Shown: piece by piece, positions 46,401 to 60,669 of the stretch
How the letters are laid out: each line of letters starts with the position of its first letter
Numbering within the stretch: the stretch's first letter is position 1
NCBI GenBank assembly: GCA_947179485.1
Contig: OX359249.1
Coordinates: 54,571,402-54,635,401 of the forward strand
Direction: 5' to 3'
Length of the DNA stretch: 64,000 bases
From: Allacma fusca
Taxonomy: Eukaryota > Arthropoda > Collembola > Symphypleona > Sminthuridae
Notes under the pieces: model-generated
Told to the model about the DNA's origin: nothing
What the model saw: only the letters and a program-made list of their open reading frames with translations
Database searches by the model: none
Position numbers and translations under genes: made by a program

Positions 46401-47139
46401 CGAATTTGAGATGAATCGGAAAACTGAAAATAGCGATGAAAATGACGTCGTTGCTCTGGTCACTTTTTATGGTGTTTGCTGAACTCGTTGAAATCCCTTT
46501 AGACTTTGGCAATACACGCGGGCGGTCTGCTAAAGCTCAATTCTCAAATTTGAGATGAATCGGAAAACAAAAAATAGCTACGAAAATGAGGTGTCGTTGC
46601 TCTGGTCACTTTTTATGGTGTTTGCTGAACTCGGAATCTCTTTTTATTTTGGGAATACACGCGGGCTGTCTGCAAAGGCTCAATTCTCGAATTTGAGATG
46701 AATCGGAAAACTTAAAATAGCGATGAAAATGACGTCGTTGCATTAGTCACTTTTTCAGGTGTTTGCTGAACTCATCAGAATCTCTTTATATTTTGGGAAT
46801 ACACGCGGGAAGTCTGCTTAAGCTCAATTCTCGAATTTGAGATGAATCGGAAAACTTTGAAAATAGCTACGAAATGAAGTGTCGTTGCTCTGGTCACTTT
46901 TTATGGTGTTTGCTGAACTCGTCGTTATCTCTTTATATTTTGGGAATACACGCGGGCTGTCTGCAAAGGCTCAATTCTCGAATTTGAGATGAATCGGAAA
47001 ACTTTGAAAATAGCGATGAAAATGACGTCGTTGCTCTGGTCACTTTTTATGGTGTTTGCTGAACTCGTTGAAATCCCTTTAGACTTTGGCAATACACGCG
47101 GACGGTCTGCTTAAGCTCAATTTTCGAATTTGAGATGAA

Positions 47140-49110
47140 TCTGAAAACTTAAAAAATAGCGATGAAAATGACGTCGTTGCATTAGTCACTTTTTCAGGTG
47201 TTTGCTGAATTCATCAGAATCTCTTTATATTTTGGGAATACACTCGAGCGGTCTGCTAAAGCTCAATTCTCGAATTCGAGATGAATCGAAAATCTTTGAA
47301 AATAGCTATGAAAATGAAGTGTCGTTGCTCTTTGTACTTTTTATGGTGTTTGCTGAACTCGTCGAAATCTCTTTCAACTTTGGGAATACACGCGGGCTGT
47401 CTGCCAAAGCTCAATACTCGAATTTGTGATGAATCGGAAAACTGAAAATAGCGATGAAAATGACGTCGTTGCTCTGGTCACTTTTTATGGTGTGTGCTGA
47501 AATCGTCAGAATCTCTTTATACTTTGGGAATCCACTCAGGCAGTCCGCTTAAGCTCGTATCTCGAATTTACGATGAATCGAAAAACTTTAAAAAATGCGA
47601 TAAAATGACGTAGCTCTGGTCACTTTCAATGGTGTTTTGTGAACCCGTCAGAATCTCTTTCCACTTTGGGATTACACGCGGGCGGTCTGCTAAAGCTCTA
47701 TTCTCGAATTTGAGATGAATCGGAAAACTTTGAAAATAGCTACGAAAATCAAGTGTCGTTGCTCTGGTCACTTTTTCAGGTGTTTGCTGCACTCATCAGA
47801 TTCTCTTTATATTTTGGGAATACACGCGGGCGGTCTGCTAAAGCTCAATTTTCGAATTTGAGATGAATCCGAAAACTTAAAAAATAGCGATGAAAATGAC
47901 GTCGTTGCATTAGTCACTTTTTCAGGTGTTTGCTGAATTCATCAGAATCTCTTTATATTTTGGGAATACACTCGAGCGGTCTGCTAAAGCTCAATTCTCG
48001 AATTCGAGATGAATCGAAAATCTTTGAAAATAGCTATGAAAATGAAGTGTCGTTGCTCTGGGTACTTTTTATGGTGTTTGCTGAACTCGTCGAAATCTCT
48101 TTCAACTTTGGGAATACACGCGGGCTGTCTGCCAAAGCTCAATTCTCGAATTTGTGATGAATCGGAAAACTGAAAATAGCGATGAAAATGACGTCGTTGC
48201 TCTGGTCACTTTTTATGGTGTGTGCTGAACTCGTCAGAATCTCTTTATACTTTGGGAATCCACTCACTCAGTCCGCTTAAGCTCGTATCTCGAATTTACG
48301 ATGAATCGAAAAACTTTAAAAAATGCGATAAAATGACGTAGCTCTGGTCACTTTCAATGGTGTTTTGTGAACCCGTCAGAATCTCTTTCCACTTTGGGAA
48401 TACACGCGGGTGGTCTGCTAAAGCTCAATTCTCCAATTTGAGATGAATCGGAAAACTTTAAAAATAGCTACGAAAATCAAGTGTCGTTGCTCTGGTCACT
48501 TTTTCAGGTGTTTGCTGCACTCATCAGATTCTCTTTATATTTTGGGAATACACGCGGGCGGTCTGCTAAAGCTCAATTTTCGAATGTGAGATGAATCCGA
48601 AAACTTAAAAAATAGCGATGAAAATAACGTCGTTGCATTAGTCACTTTTTCAGGTGTTTGCTGAATTCATCAGAATCTCTTTATATTTTGGGAATACACT
48701 CGAGCGGTCTGCCAAAGCTCAATTCTCGAATTTGAGATGAATCGAAAATCTTTGAAAATAGCTATGAAAATGAAGTGTCGTTGCTCTGGGTACTTTTTAT
48801 GGTGTTTGCTGAACTCGTCGAAATCTCTTTCAACTTTGGGAATACACGCGGGCTGTCTGCCAAAGCTCAATTCTCGAATTTGTGATGAATCGGAAAACTG
48901 AAAATAGCGATGAAAATGACGTCGTTGCTCTGGTCACTTTTTATGGTGTGTGCTGAACTCGTCAGAATCTCTTTATACTTTGGGAATCCACTCAGGCAGT
49001 CCGCTTAAGCTCGTATCTCGAATTTACGATGAATCGAAAAACTTTAAAAAATGCGATAAAATGACGTAGCTCTGGTCACTTTCAATGGTGTTTTGTGAAC
49101 CCGCCAGAAT
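47140..49110. repeat. Higher-order repeat of 728 bp (5-mer), nearly three copies
   Basis: CAGTCCGCTTAAGC occurs at 47541, 48269 and 48997, exactly 728 bp apart. Flanking landmarks at 47202, 47930 and 48658 agree. The CAGTCCGC variant (other monomers have CAGTCTGC) is seen only in this block. Confidence 0.9.
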
Positions 49111-49249
49111 CTCTTTCAACTTTGGCAATACATGCGGACGGTCTGATAAAGCTCAATTTTCGAATTTGAGATGAATCGCGAAAACTGAAAATAGCGATGA
49201 AAATGACGTCGTTGCTCTGGTCACTTTTTATGGTGTTTGCTGAACTCGT

Positions 49250-52200
49250 TGAAATCATTTAGACTTTGGCAATACACGCGGACGGTCTGCTTAAGCTCAA
49301 TTTTCGAATTTGAGATGAATCGGAAAACTTAGAAAATAGCGATGAAAATGACGTCGTTGCATTAGTCACTTTTTCAGGTGTTTGCTGAATTCATCAGAAT
49401 CTGTTTATATTTTGGAAATACACGCTGGCGGTCTGCCAAAGCTCAATTCTCGAATTTGAGATGAATCGGGAAACTTTGAAAATAGCTACGAAAATGAAGT
49501 GTCGTTGCTCTGGTCACTTTTTATGGTGTGTGCTGAACTCGTCAGAATCTCTTTATACTTTGAGAATCCACTCAGGCAGTCTGCTTAAGCTCGTATATCG
49601 AATTGACGATGAATCGAAAAACTAAAAAATGCTATAAAATGACGTAGCTCTGGTCACTTTCAAGGGTGTTTAGTGAACCCGTCAGAATCTCTTTATATTT
49701 TGGGAATACACGCGGGCGGTCTGCTAAAGCTCAATTCTCGAATTTGAGATGAATCGGAAAACTTTGAAAATAGCTACGGAAATGAAGTGTCGTTGCTCTG
49801 GTCACTTTTTATGGTGTTTGCTGAACTCGGAATCTCTTTATATTTTGGGAATACACGCGGGCTGTCTGCAAAGGCTCAATTCTCGAATTTGAGATGAATC
49901 GGAAAACTGAAAATAGCGATGAAAATGACGTCGTTGCATAAGTCACTTTTTCAGGTTAGTGAACCCGTCAGAATCTCTTTCAACTTTGGGAATACACGCG
50001 GGCGGTCTGGTAAACCTCAATTCTCGAATTTGAGATGAATCGGAAAACTTTGAAAATAGCTACGAAAATGAAGTGTCGTTGCTCTGGTCACTTTTTATGG
50101 TGTTTGCTGAACTCGGAATCTCTTTATATTTTGGGAATACACGCGGGCTGTCTGCAAAGGCTCAATTCTCGAATTTGAGATGAATCGGAAAACTTTGAAA
50201 ATAGCGATGAAAATGACGTCGTTGCTCTGGTCACTTTTTATGGTGTTTGCTGAACTCGTTGAAATCCCTTTAGACTTTGGCAATACACGCGGACGGTCTG
50301 ATAAAGCTCAATTTTCGAATTTGAGATGAATCCGAAAACAGAAAATAGCGATGAAAATGACCTCGTTTCATTAGTCACTTTTTCAGGTTTTTGCTGAACT
50401 CATCAGATTCTCTTTATATTTTGGGAATACACGCGAGAAGTCTGCTAAAGCTCAATTCTCGAATTTGAGATGAATCGGAAAACTTTGAAAATAGCTACGA
50501 AAATGAAGTGTCGTTGCTCTGGTCACTTTTTAGGTGTTTGCTGAACTCGTCGGAATCTCTTTATATTTTGGGAATACACGCGGGCTGTCTGCAAAGGCTC
50601 AATTCTCGAATTTGAGATAAATCGGAAAACTGAAAATAGCGATGAAAATGACGTCGTTGCTCTGGTCACTTTTTATGGTGTTTGCTGAACTCGTTGAAAT
50701 CCCTTTAGACTTTGGCAATACACGCGGACGGTCTGCTTAAGCTCAATTTTCGAATTTGAGATGAATCGGAAAACTTAGAAAATAGCGATGAAAATGACGT
50801 CGTTGCATTAGTCACTTTTTCAGGTGTTTGCTGAATTCATCAGAATCTGTTTATATTTTGGAAATACACGCTGGCGGTCTGCCAAAGCTCAATTCTCGAA
50901 TTTGAGATGAATCGGGAAACTTTGAAAATAGCTACGAAAATGAAGTGTCGTTGCTCTGGTCACTTTTTATGGTGTGTGCTGAACTCGTCAGAATCTCTTT
51001 ATACTTTGAGAATCCACTCAGGCAGTCTGCTTAAGCTCGTATATCGAATTGACGATGAATCGAAAAACTAAAAAATGCTATAAAATGACGTAGCTCTGGT
51101 CACTTTCAAGGGTGTTTAGTGAACCCGTCAGAATCTCTTTATATTTTGGGAATACACGCGGGCGGTCTGCTAAAGCTCAATTCTCGAATTTGAGATGAAT
51201 CGGAAAACTTTGAAAATAGCTACGGAAATGAAGTGTCGTTGCTCTGGTCACTTTTTATGGTGTTTGCTGAACTCGGAATCTCTTTATATTTTGGGAATAC
51301 ACGCGGGCTGTCTGCAAAGGCTCAATTCTCGAATTTGAGATGAATCGGAAAACTGAAAATAGCGATGAAAATGACGTCGTTGCATAAGTCACTTTTTCAG
51401 GTTAGTGAACCCGTCAGAATCTCTTTCAACTTTGGGAATACACGCGGGCGGTCTGGTAAACCTCAATTCTCGAATTTGAGATGAATCGGAAAACTTTGAA
51501 AATAGCTACGAAAATGAAGTGTCGTTGCTCTGGTCACTTTTTATGGTGTTTGCTGAACTCGGAATCTCTTTATATTTTGGGAATACACGCGGGCTGTCTG
51601 CAAAGGCTCAATTCTCGAATTTGAGATCAATTGGAAAACTGAAAATAGCGATGAAAACGACGTCGTTGCATTAGTCACTTTTTCAGGTGTTTGCTGAACT
51701 CATCAGAATCTCTTTATATTTTGGGAATACACGCGGGCTGTCTGCAAAGGCTCAATTCTCGAATTTGAGATGAATCGGAAAACTTTGAAAATAGCGATGA
51801 AAATGACGTCGTTGCTCTGGTCACTTTTTATGGTGTTTGCTGAACTCGTTGAAATCCCTTTAGACTTTGGCAATACACGCGGACGGTCTGATAAAGCTCA
51901 ATTTTCGAATTTGAGATGAATCCGAAAACAGAAAATAGCGATGAAAATGACCTCGTTTCATTAGTCACTTTTTCAGGTGTTTGCTGAACTCATCAGATTC
52001 TCTTTATATTTTGGGAATACACGCGAGAAGTCTGCTAAAGCTCAATTCTCGAATTTGAGATGAATCGGAAAACTTTGAAAATAGCTACGAAAATGAAGTG
52101 TCGTTGCTCTGGTCACTTTTTAGGTGTTTGCTGAACTCGTCGGAATCTCTTTATATTTTGGGAATACACGCGGGCTGTCTGCAAAGGCTCAATTCTCGAA

Positions 52201-52320
52201 TTTGAGATAAATCGGAAAACTGAAAATAGCGATGAAAATGACGTCGTTGCTCTGGTCACTTTTTATGGTGTTTGCTGAACTCGTTGAAATCCCTTTAGAC
52301 TTTGGCAATACACGCGGACG
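49250..52320. repeat. Overlapping duplications, offsets 1,446 and 1,590 bp
   Basis: 49250-50170 matches 50696-51616 at +1,446 bp (landmarks GAATCTGTTTATATTTTGG at 49401 and 50847, and TCAGGTTAGTGAACCC near 49950 and 51396). 50145-50730 matches 51735-52320 at +1,590 bp (landmark CACTTTTTAGGTG). The difference is 144 bp, one monomer. Confidence 0.8.
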
Positions 52321-52349
52321 GTCTGCTAAAGCTCAATTTTCGAATTTGA

Positions 52350-55330
52350 GATGAATCCGAAAATTTAGAAAATAGCGATGAAAATGACGTCGTTGCATTA
52401 GTCACTTTTTCAGGTGTTTGCTGAACTCATCAGAATCTCGTTATATTTTGGGAATACACTCGAGCGGTCTGCTAAAGCTCAATTCTCGAATTTGAGATGA
52501 ATCGAAAATCTTTGAAAATAGCTATGAAAATGAAGTGTCGTTGCTCTGGGTACTTTTTATGGTGTTTGCTGAACTCGTCGAAATCTCTTTCAACTTTGGG
52601 AATACACGCGGGCTGTCTGCCAAAGCTCAATTCTCGAATTTGTGATGAATCGGAAAACTGAAAATAGCGATGAAAATGACGTCGTTGCTCTGGTCACTTT
52701 CAATGGTGTTTTGTGAACCCGCCAGAATCTCTTTCAACTTTGGCAATACACGCGGACGGTCTGATAAAGCTCAATTTTCGAATTTGAGATGAATCGCGAA
52801 AACTGAAAATAGCGATGAAAATGACGTCGTTGCTCTGGTCACTTTTTATGGTGTTTGCTGAACTCGTTGAAATCCCTTTAGACTTTGGCAATACACGCGG
52901 ACGGTCTCCTTAAGCTCAATTTTCGAATTTGAGATGAATCGGAAAACTTAGAAAATAGCGATGAAAATGACGTCGTTGCTCTGATCACTTTTTATGGTGT
53001 TTGCTGAACTCGTTGAAATCCCTTTAGACTTTGGCAATACACGCGGACGGTCTGCTAAAGCTCAATTTTCGAATTTGAGATGAATCGGAAAACTTAGAAA
53101 ATAGCGATGAAAATGACGTCGTTGCATTAGTCACTTTTTCAGGTGTTTGCTGAATTCATCAGAATCTGTTTATATTTTGGAAATACACGCTGGCGGTCTG
53201 CTAAAGCTCAATTCTCGAATTTGAGATGAATCGGGAAACTTTGAAAATAGCTACGAAAATGAAGTGTCGTTGCTCTGGTCACTTTTTATGGTGTGTGCTG
53301 AACTCGTCAGAATCTCTTTATACTTTGAGAATCCACTCAGGCAGTCTGCTTAAGCTCGTATATCGAATTGACGATGAATCGAAAAACTAAAAAATGCTAT
53401 AAAATGACGTAGCTCTGGTCACTTTCAAGGGTGTTTAGTGAACCCGTCAGAATCTCTATATTTTGGGAATACACGCGGGCGGTCTGCTTAAGCTCAATTC
53501 TCGAATTTGAGATGAATCGGAAAACTTTGAAAATAGCTACGGAAATGAAGTGTCGTTGCTCTGGTCACTTTTTATGGTGTTTGCTGAACTCGGAATCTCT
53601 TTATATTTTGGGAATACACGCGGGCTGTCTGCAAAGGCTCAATTCTCGAATTTGAGATGAATCGGAAAACTGAAAATAGCGATGAAAATGACGTTGTTGC
53701 ATAAGTCACTTTTTCAGGTTAGGAACCCGTCAGAATCTCTTTATATTTTGGGAATACACGCGGGCGGTCTGGTAAACCTCAATTCTCGAATTTGAGATGA
53801 ATCGGAAAACTTTGAAAATAGCTACGAAAATGAAGTGTCGTTGCTCTGGTCACTTTTTATGGTGTTTGCTGAACTCGGAATCTCTTTATATTTTGGGAAT
53901 ACACGCGGGCTGTCTGCAAAGGCTCAATTCTCGAATTTGAGATCAATTGGAAAACTGAAAATAGCGATGAAAACGACGTCGTTGCATTAGTCACTTTTTC
54001 AGGTGTTTGCTGAACTCATCAGAATCTCTTTATATTTTGGGAATACACGCGGGCTGTCTGCAAAGGCTCAATTCTCGAATTTGAGATGAATCGGAAAACT
54101 TTGAAAATAGCGATGAAAATGACGTCGTTGCTCTGGTCACTTTTTATGGTGTTTGCTGAACTCGTTGAAATCCCTTTAGACTTTGGCAATACACGCGGAC
54201 GGTCTGATAAAGCTCAATTTTCGAATTTGAGATGAATCCGAAAATTTAGAAAATAGCGATGAAAATGACGTCGTTGCATTAGTCACTTTTTCAGGTGTTT
54301 GCTGAACTCATCAGAATCTCGTTATATTTTGGGAATACACTCGAGCGGTCTGCTAAAGCTCAATTCTCGAATTTGAGATGAATCGAAAATCTTTGAAAAT
54401 AGCTATGAAAATGAAGTGTCGTTGCTCTGGGTACTTTTTATGGTGTTTGCTGAACTCGTCGAAATCTCTTTCAACTTTGGGAATACACGCGGGCTGTCTG
54501 CCAAAGCTCAATTCTCGAATTTGTGATGAATCGGAAAACTGAAAATAGCGATGAAAATGACGTCGTTGCTCTGGTCACTTTCAATGGTGTTTTGTGAACC
54601 CGCCAGAATCTCTTTCAACTTTGGCAATACACGCGGACGGTCTGATAAAGCTCAATTTTCGAATTTGAGATGAATCGCGAAAACTGAAAATAGCGATGAA
54701 AATGACGTCGTTGCTCTGGTCACTTTTTATGGTGTTTGCTGAACTCGTTGAAATCCCTTTAGACTTTGGCAATACACGCGGACGGTCTCCTTAAGCTCAA
54801 TTTTCGAATTTGAGATGAATCGGAAAACTTAGAAAATGGCGATGAAAATGACGTCGTTGCTCTGGTCACTTTTTATGGTGTTTGCTGAACTCGTTGAAAT
54901 CCCTTTAGACTTTGGCAATACACGCGGACGGTCTGCTAAAGCTCAATTTTCGAATTTGAGATGAATCGGAAAACTTAGAAAATAGCGATGAAAATGACGT
55001 CGTTGCATTAGTCACTTTTTCAGGTGTTTGCTGAATTCATCAGAATCTGTTTATATTTTGGAAATACACGCTGGCGGTCTGCTAAAGCTCAATTCTCGAA
55101 TTTGAGATGAATCGGGAAACTTTGAAAATAGCTACGAAAATGAAGTGTCGTTGCTCTGGTCACTTTTTATGGTGTGTGCTGAACTCGTCAGAATCTCTTT
55201 ATACTTTGAGAATCCACTCAGGCAGTCTGCTTAAGCTCGTATATCGAATTGACGATGAATCGAAAAACTAAAAAATGCTATAAAATGACGTAGCTCTGGT
55301 CACTTTCAAGGGTGTTTAGTGAACCCGTCA
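52350..55330. repeat. Tandem duplication, offset 1,881 bp (13 monomers)
   Basis: 52350-53450 matches 54231-55330 at a constant 1,881 bp. Shared private variants include CCGAAAATTTAGAAAATAGC, GAACCCGCCAGAATC, GAATCGCGAAAACTG and CGGTCTCCTTAAGC. Confidence 0.85.
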
Positions 55331-58300
55331 TAATCTCTTTATTTTTTGGGAATACACGCGGGCTGTCTGCAAAGGCTCAATTCTCGAATTTGAGATGAAT
55401 CGGAAAACTGAAAATAGCGATGAAAATGACGTCGTTGCTCTGGTCACTTTTTATGGTGTTTGCTGAACTCGTTGAAATCCCTTTAGACTTTGGCAATACA
55501 CGCGGACGGTCTGCTAAAGCTCAATTTTCGAATTTGAGATGAATCCGAAAACTTTGAAAATAGCGATGAAAATGACGTCGTTGCATTAGTCACTTTTTCA
55601 GGTGTTTGCTGAACTCATCAGAATCTCGTTATATTTTGGGAATACACGCGGGCGGTCTGCTAAAGCTCAATTCTCGAATTTGAGATGAATCGGAAAACTT
55701 TGAAAATAGCTACGAAAATGAAGTGTCGTTGCTCTGGTCACTTTTTATGGTGTTTGCTGAACTCGGAATCTCTATATTTTGGGAATACACGCGGGCTGTC
55801 TGCAAAGGCTCAATTCTCGAATTTGAGGTGAATCGGAAAACTGAAAATAGCGATGAAAATGACGTCGTTGCATTAGTCACTTTTTGAGGTGTTTGCTGAA
55901 CTCGTCGGAATCTCTTTATATTTTGGGAATACACGCGGGCTGTCTGCAAAGGCTCAATTCTCGAATTTGAGATGAATCGGAAAACTGAAAATAGCGATGA
56001 AAATGACGTCGTTGCTCTGGTCACTTTTTATGGTGTTTGCTGAACTCGTCGGAATCTCTTTATATTTTGGGAATACACGCGGGCTGTCTGCTAAGCTCAA
56101 TTCTCGAATTTGTGACGAATCGGAAAACTGAAAATAGCGATGAAAATGACGTCGTTGCTCTGGTCACTTTTTATGGTGTGTGCTGAACTCGTCAGAATCT
56201 CTTTATACTTTGGGAATCCACTCAGGCAGTCTGCTTAAGCTCGTATCTCGAATTTACGATGAATCGAAAAACTAAAAAATGCTATAAAATGACGTCGTAG
56301 CTCTGGTCACTTTCAAGGGTGTTTAGTGAACCCGTCAGAATCTCTTTCAACTTTGGGAATACACGCGGGCGGTCTGCTAAAGCTCAATTCTTGAATTTGA
56401 GATGAATCGGAAAACTGAAAATAGCTACGAAAATGAAGTGTCGTTGCTCTGGTCACATTTTATGGTGTATGCTGAACTCGTCAGAATCTCTTTATACTTT
56501 GAGAATCCACTCAGGCAGTCTGCTTAAGCTCGTATATCGAATTGACGATGAATCGAAAAACTAAAAAATGCTATAAAATGACGTAGCTCTGGTCACTTTC
56601 AAGGGTGTTTAGTGAACCCGTCAGAATCTCTTTATATTTTGGGAATACACGCGGGCGGTCTGCTAAAGCTAAATTCTCGAATTTGAGATGAATCGGAAAA
56701 CTTTGAAAATAGCTACGGAAATGAAGTGTCGTTGCTCTGGTCACTTTTTATGGTGTTTGCTGAACTCGGAATCTCTTTATATTTTGGGAATACACGCGGG
56801 CTGTCTGCAAAGGCTCAATTCTCGAATTTGAGATGAATCGGAAAACTGAAAATAGCGATGAAAATGACGTCGTTGCATTAGTCACTTTTTCAGGTGTTTG
56901 CTGAACTCATCAGAATCTCTTTATATTTTGGGAATACACGCGGGCTGTCTGCAAAGGCTCAATTCTCGAATTTGAGATGAATCGGAAAACTTTGAAAATA
57001 GCGATGAAAATGACGTCGTTGCTCTGGTCACTTTTTATGGTGTTTGCTGAACTCGTTGAAATCCCTTTAGACTTTGGCAATACACGCGGACGGTCTGCTA
57101 AAGCTCAATTTTCGAATTTGAGATGAATCCGAAAACTTAGAAAATAGCGATGAAAATGACGTCGTTGAATTAGTCACTTTTTCAGGTGTTTGCTGAACTC
57201 ATCAGAATCTCGTTATATTTTGGGAATACACGCGGGAAGTCTGCTAAAGCTCAATTCTCGAATTTGAGATGAATCGGAAAACTTTGCAAATAGCTACGAA
57301 AATCAAGTGTCGTTGCTCTGGTCACTTTTCATGGTGTTTGCTGAACTCGGAATCTCTTTATATTTTGGGAATACACGCGGGCTGTCTGCAAAGGCTCAAT
57401 TCTCGAATTTGAGATGAATCGGAAAACTGAAAATAGCGATGAAAATGACGTCGTTGCATTAGTCACTTTTTCTGGTGTTTGCTGAACTCGTCGGAATCTC
57501 TTTATATTTTGGGAATACACGCGGGCTGTCTGCAAAGGCTCAATTCTCGAATTTGAGATGAATCGGAAAACTTTGAAAATAGCGATGAAAATGACGTCGT
57601 TGCTCTGGTCACTTTTTATGGTGTTTGCTGAACTCGTTGAAATCCCTTTAGACTTTGGCAATACACGCGGACGGTCTGCTATAGCTCAATTTTTGAATTT
57701 GAGATGAATCCGAAAACTTAGAAAATAGCGATGAAAATGACGTCGTTGCATTAGTCACTTTTTCAGGTGTTTGCTGAACTCATCAGAATCTCGTTATATT
57801 TTGGGAATACACGCGGGAAGTCTGCTAAAGCTCAATTCTCGAATTCGAGATGAATCGGAAAACTTTGCAAATAGCTACGAAAATGAAGTGTCGTTGCTCT
57901 GGTCACTTTTTATGGTGTTTGCTGAACTCGTCGGAATCTCTTTATATTTTGGGAATACACGCGGGCTGTCTGCTAAGCTCAATTCTCGAATTTGTGATGA
58001 ATCGGAAAACTGAAAATAGCGATGAAAATGACGTCGTTGCATTAGTCACTTTTTCAGGTGTTTGCTGAACTCGTCGGAATCTCTTTATATTTTGGGAATA
58101 CACGCGGGCTGTCAGCTTAAGCTCGTATCTCGAATTTACGATGAATCGAAAAACTAAAAAATGCTATAAAATGACGTCGTAGCTCTGGTCACTTTCAAGG
58201 GTGTTTAGTGAACCCGTCAGAATCTCTTTCAACTTTGGGAATACACGCGGGCGGTCTGCTAAAGCTCAATTCTAGAATTTGAGATGAATCGGAAAACTTT

Positions 58301-58386
58301 GAAAATAGCTACGAAAATGAAGTGTCGTTGCTCTGGTCACTTTTTATGGTGTTTGCTGAACTCGGAATCTCTTTATATTTTGGGAA

Positions 58387-58595
58387 TTTTACGGTTTAAA
58401 AGCGATCGCAGTCGTGATATATACGTTTGTCGTAAGAAGGAATATAAAACCCTTGTCAAAAAGAAAAAACAGGATAGGTTTAAACTAGTTCAGGAATTAT
58501 TATCTAATTGTAAGAGTAGTACGGAGTTCTGGGGAACAATACGTATGTATAGAACATCTAGTGGCAATGTAAACTGTATAAAAACTTCTCAGTGA
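58387..58595 (+). pseudogene. LINE copy 2, RT linker fragment before the shared TGA
   Basis: Same fragment and same in-frame TGA (58593-58595) as copy 1. One codon differs (Phe instead of Ile in the basic stretch), a difference shared with copy 3. Confidence 0.8.
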
Positions 58596-58616
58596 GAGTT
58601 ATTTTACGAGAATGCG

Positions 58617-60325
58617 ATGCCAATAAGATCAGTAGCTGACATAACTGAGGTGTTTTTTAACAATAATCCTGATATGGATAAGCCCTTTTCTATTGATGAG
58701 TTAAAATCGTGCATTGCCTGCTTAGCTATTGGAAAATCACCGGGCCCTGACTGTATTCCCAATATAATGTTAAAGCAGCTTCCTGATAATATACTCACAT
58801 GCTTACTCAAGATATTCAACTCAGCTTTCGCGACAGGCATCTCCCCTCATGTATGGTCAGAAATAGAAGTCGTGATGCTATTCAAAAAGGGGGAGAAAGA
58901 CCTACCAGCAAACTACAGAGGAATTGCTCTTATTAATACTATAACCAAATTGTTTACCTCTCTTATTGCAAAGCGTCTGAACTTATGGGCCGAGACATAC
59001 GGAAAGCTCCCTGAAAGTCAAGCAGGATTTAGAAAAGGTCGAGGTTGTCTTGACCAAATATACTGTCTTATGACCATCATTCAGTGTAAGCTTAGACATG
59101 CCGGAGGGAAGCTGTTTGCACTGTTCATTGACTTTCAGAGAGCTTTCGATAGCATTCCCCACGACAAACTATGGCATAAGTTGCATGCATTAGGTGTAAG
59201 TGCCAGGGTAATAAATATCCTTCGCTCAATTTATTGTAAGGCCAGAATGCGTATTAGAATAGAACCCTTGAAGGCTATACTAAGTATTTCGATGTAACAC
59301 AAGGTGTGCTGCAGGGTGAGATCTTGAGCCCTTTACTATTCGCTCTGTACATTAGTGACCTAGACGAGTTTATGTTAGGTAAAGGGTGCACCCCTGTGAG
59401 CGGCGGAAATTACCCTATTGTAAACTTACTCTTAGCCGATGACACTGTCACTCTTGCTGATAGCAAGATATCCCTACAGAAAAAAATCAACGTAATTGCC
59501 GAATATTGTTCAATGAATGATCTTGTTATAAATTTAAGCAAAACAAAAATTATCGTGTTTAGGAAGGGAGGTAAACTATGTAGTTCACATCGTTGGTTTC
59601 TAAATAATAATCCGGTTGAAATTGTAAAAACTTACACTTACCTCGGTATTGTATTCTCCTCTTCCGGGGTATTCTACGAGGCTCTTAATGATAGGATCTC
59701 AAAGGCCAGAACATCACTTGCAAAGGTTATTGAACTAGGTTCAAAAAGTAACATGTACTCCTGGAATGGTAGATGCAAGCTGTTCGACTCCATTTGTACT
59801 TCAACATTACTGTATGCTTCCCCAATATGGTGCGTTAATTATGTAAACTTAGATTATATTGAATGTATTCAAACATACTATCTTAAGCGGGTTCTAAGAC
59901 TTCCACGATGTACGCCCAACTATATAGTAAGAATAGAGACCGGACGTCGTAAACTAAGACATCGAGTAGTCTCGGACCTACTAAGGTTCTGGTTTAGGAT
60001 TTTGTTAATGAAGGATGACAGACTCCCTAAAATTTGCTACAATCGGTTACTACAGTTGCACTTCCAAAAGTCTTTACACCCAAAGTATAATTGGTTGCAA
60101 GGTATTGAGGACACTCTTTCCATGTTTGGCTTCCAACATATATTTACACAGCAGTGCCCCTATACCCTGTATGCTAACATTTCTAAAATACTTATTGCAA
60201 TTAGCGAATCTGATTATGACAATGATATTCAGAGGGTGGTTCACTCTACTAACAACACCTTATATAAACACGTTTATGATGTAAATAACAAACGGTATTT
60301 AAACAAACATCAGCTTTATTTTTAA
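58617..60325 (+). pseudogene. LINE copy 2, reverse transcriptase broken by a 5-bp duplication
   Basis: The RT frame is open from 58617, keeps motif A, then is shifted by a tandem TAGAA duplication (59255-59264) and stops at 59297. The original frame resumes as a separate ORF at 59306-60325 carrying motif B, LADD and the thumb region. This copy reads SPGPD where copies 1 and 3 read SPDPD; Gly is the usual residue in LINE RTs, so copy 2 keeps the probable ancestral base here. The end is the same T-run frameshift and TAA (60323-60325). Confidence 0.88.
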
Positions 60326-60620
60326 GCGTATTATAGCACAAATTCGTACAAATTGTGGAATGATAGCACATAAGTACCAACAAATGATTTTTGATTACGA
60401 TGTGTGCAAAAAATGCGGTGCCGCTAATTCTAACGACTTGGAGCACTTCCTGTTAGTTTGTAAGTGTACTGAATCTTTAAGACGTAAACATAATATACTT
60501 CACAATGATCTGTTCCACTTGTTAAGGTCCCTAAACAGTTCGAATGTTAATTCCATTAAACTATTTTGTTATTACATTTTTGATTGTATAAAATGTATTG
60601 AAAATGTTCATGATGGGTAA
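60326..60620 (+). pseudogene. LINE copy 2, frameshifted C-terminal zinc segment
   Basis: The +1 frame with intact CKKCGA and EHFLLVC, giving C-X2-C and H-X4-C zinc ligands typical of the C-terminal tail of CR1/L2/RTE-like LINEs. Confidence 0.8.
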
Positions 60621-60669
60621 GTCCCAAGTGAAATAAAACTGACCCTTGTTTGGTCGATTGATTGATTGA

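Larger units (their letters stand above)
43529..58386. repeat. Satellite of about 146 bp, array segment 2
   Basis: About 14.9 kb of the same satellite between LINE copies 1 and 2. Homogeneity is lower than in segment 1, with more monomer classes mixed and several partial monomers (for example 45320 and 49957, where GGTGTTTGCTG is missing). No genes are seen. Confidence 0.97.
58387..60669 (+). mobile_element. 5'-truncated LINE inside the satellite, copy 2
   Basis: 2,283 bp, with the same first and last bases and the same satellite junctions as copy 1. It is five bases longer because TAGAA is duplicated at 59255-59264. Otherwise it differs from copy 1 at only a handful of positions. Confidence 0.93.
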
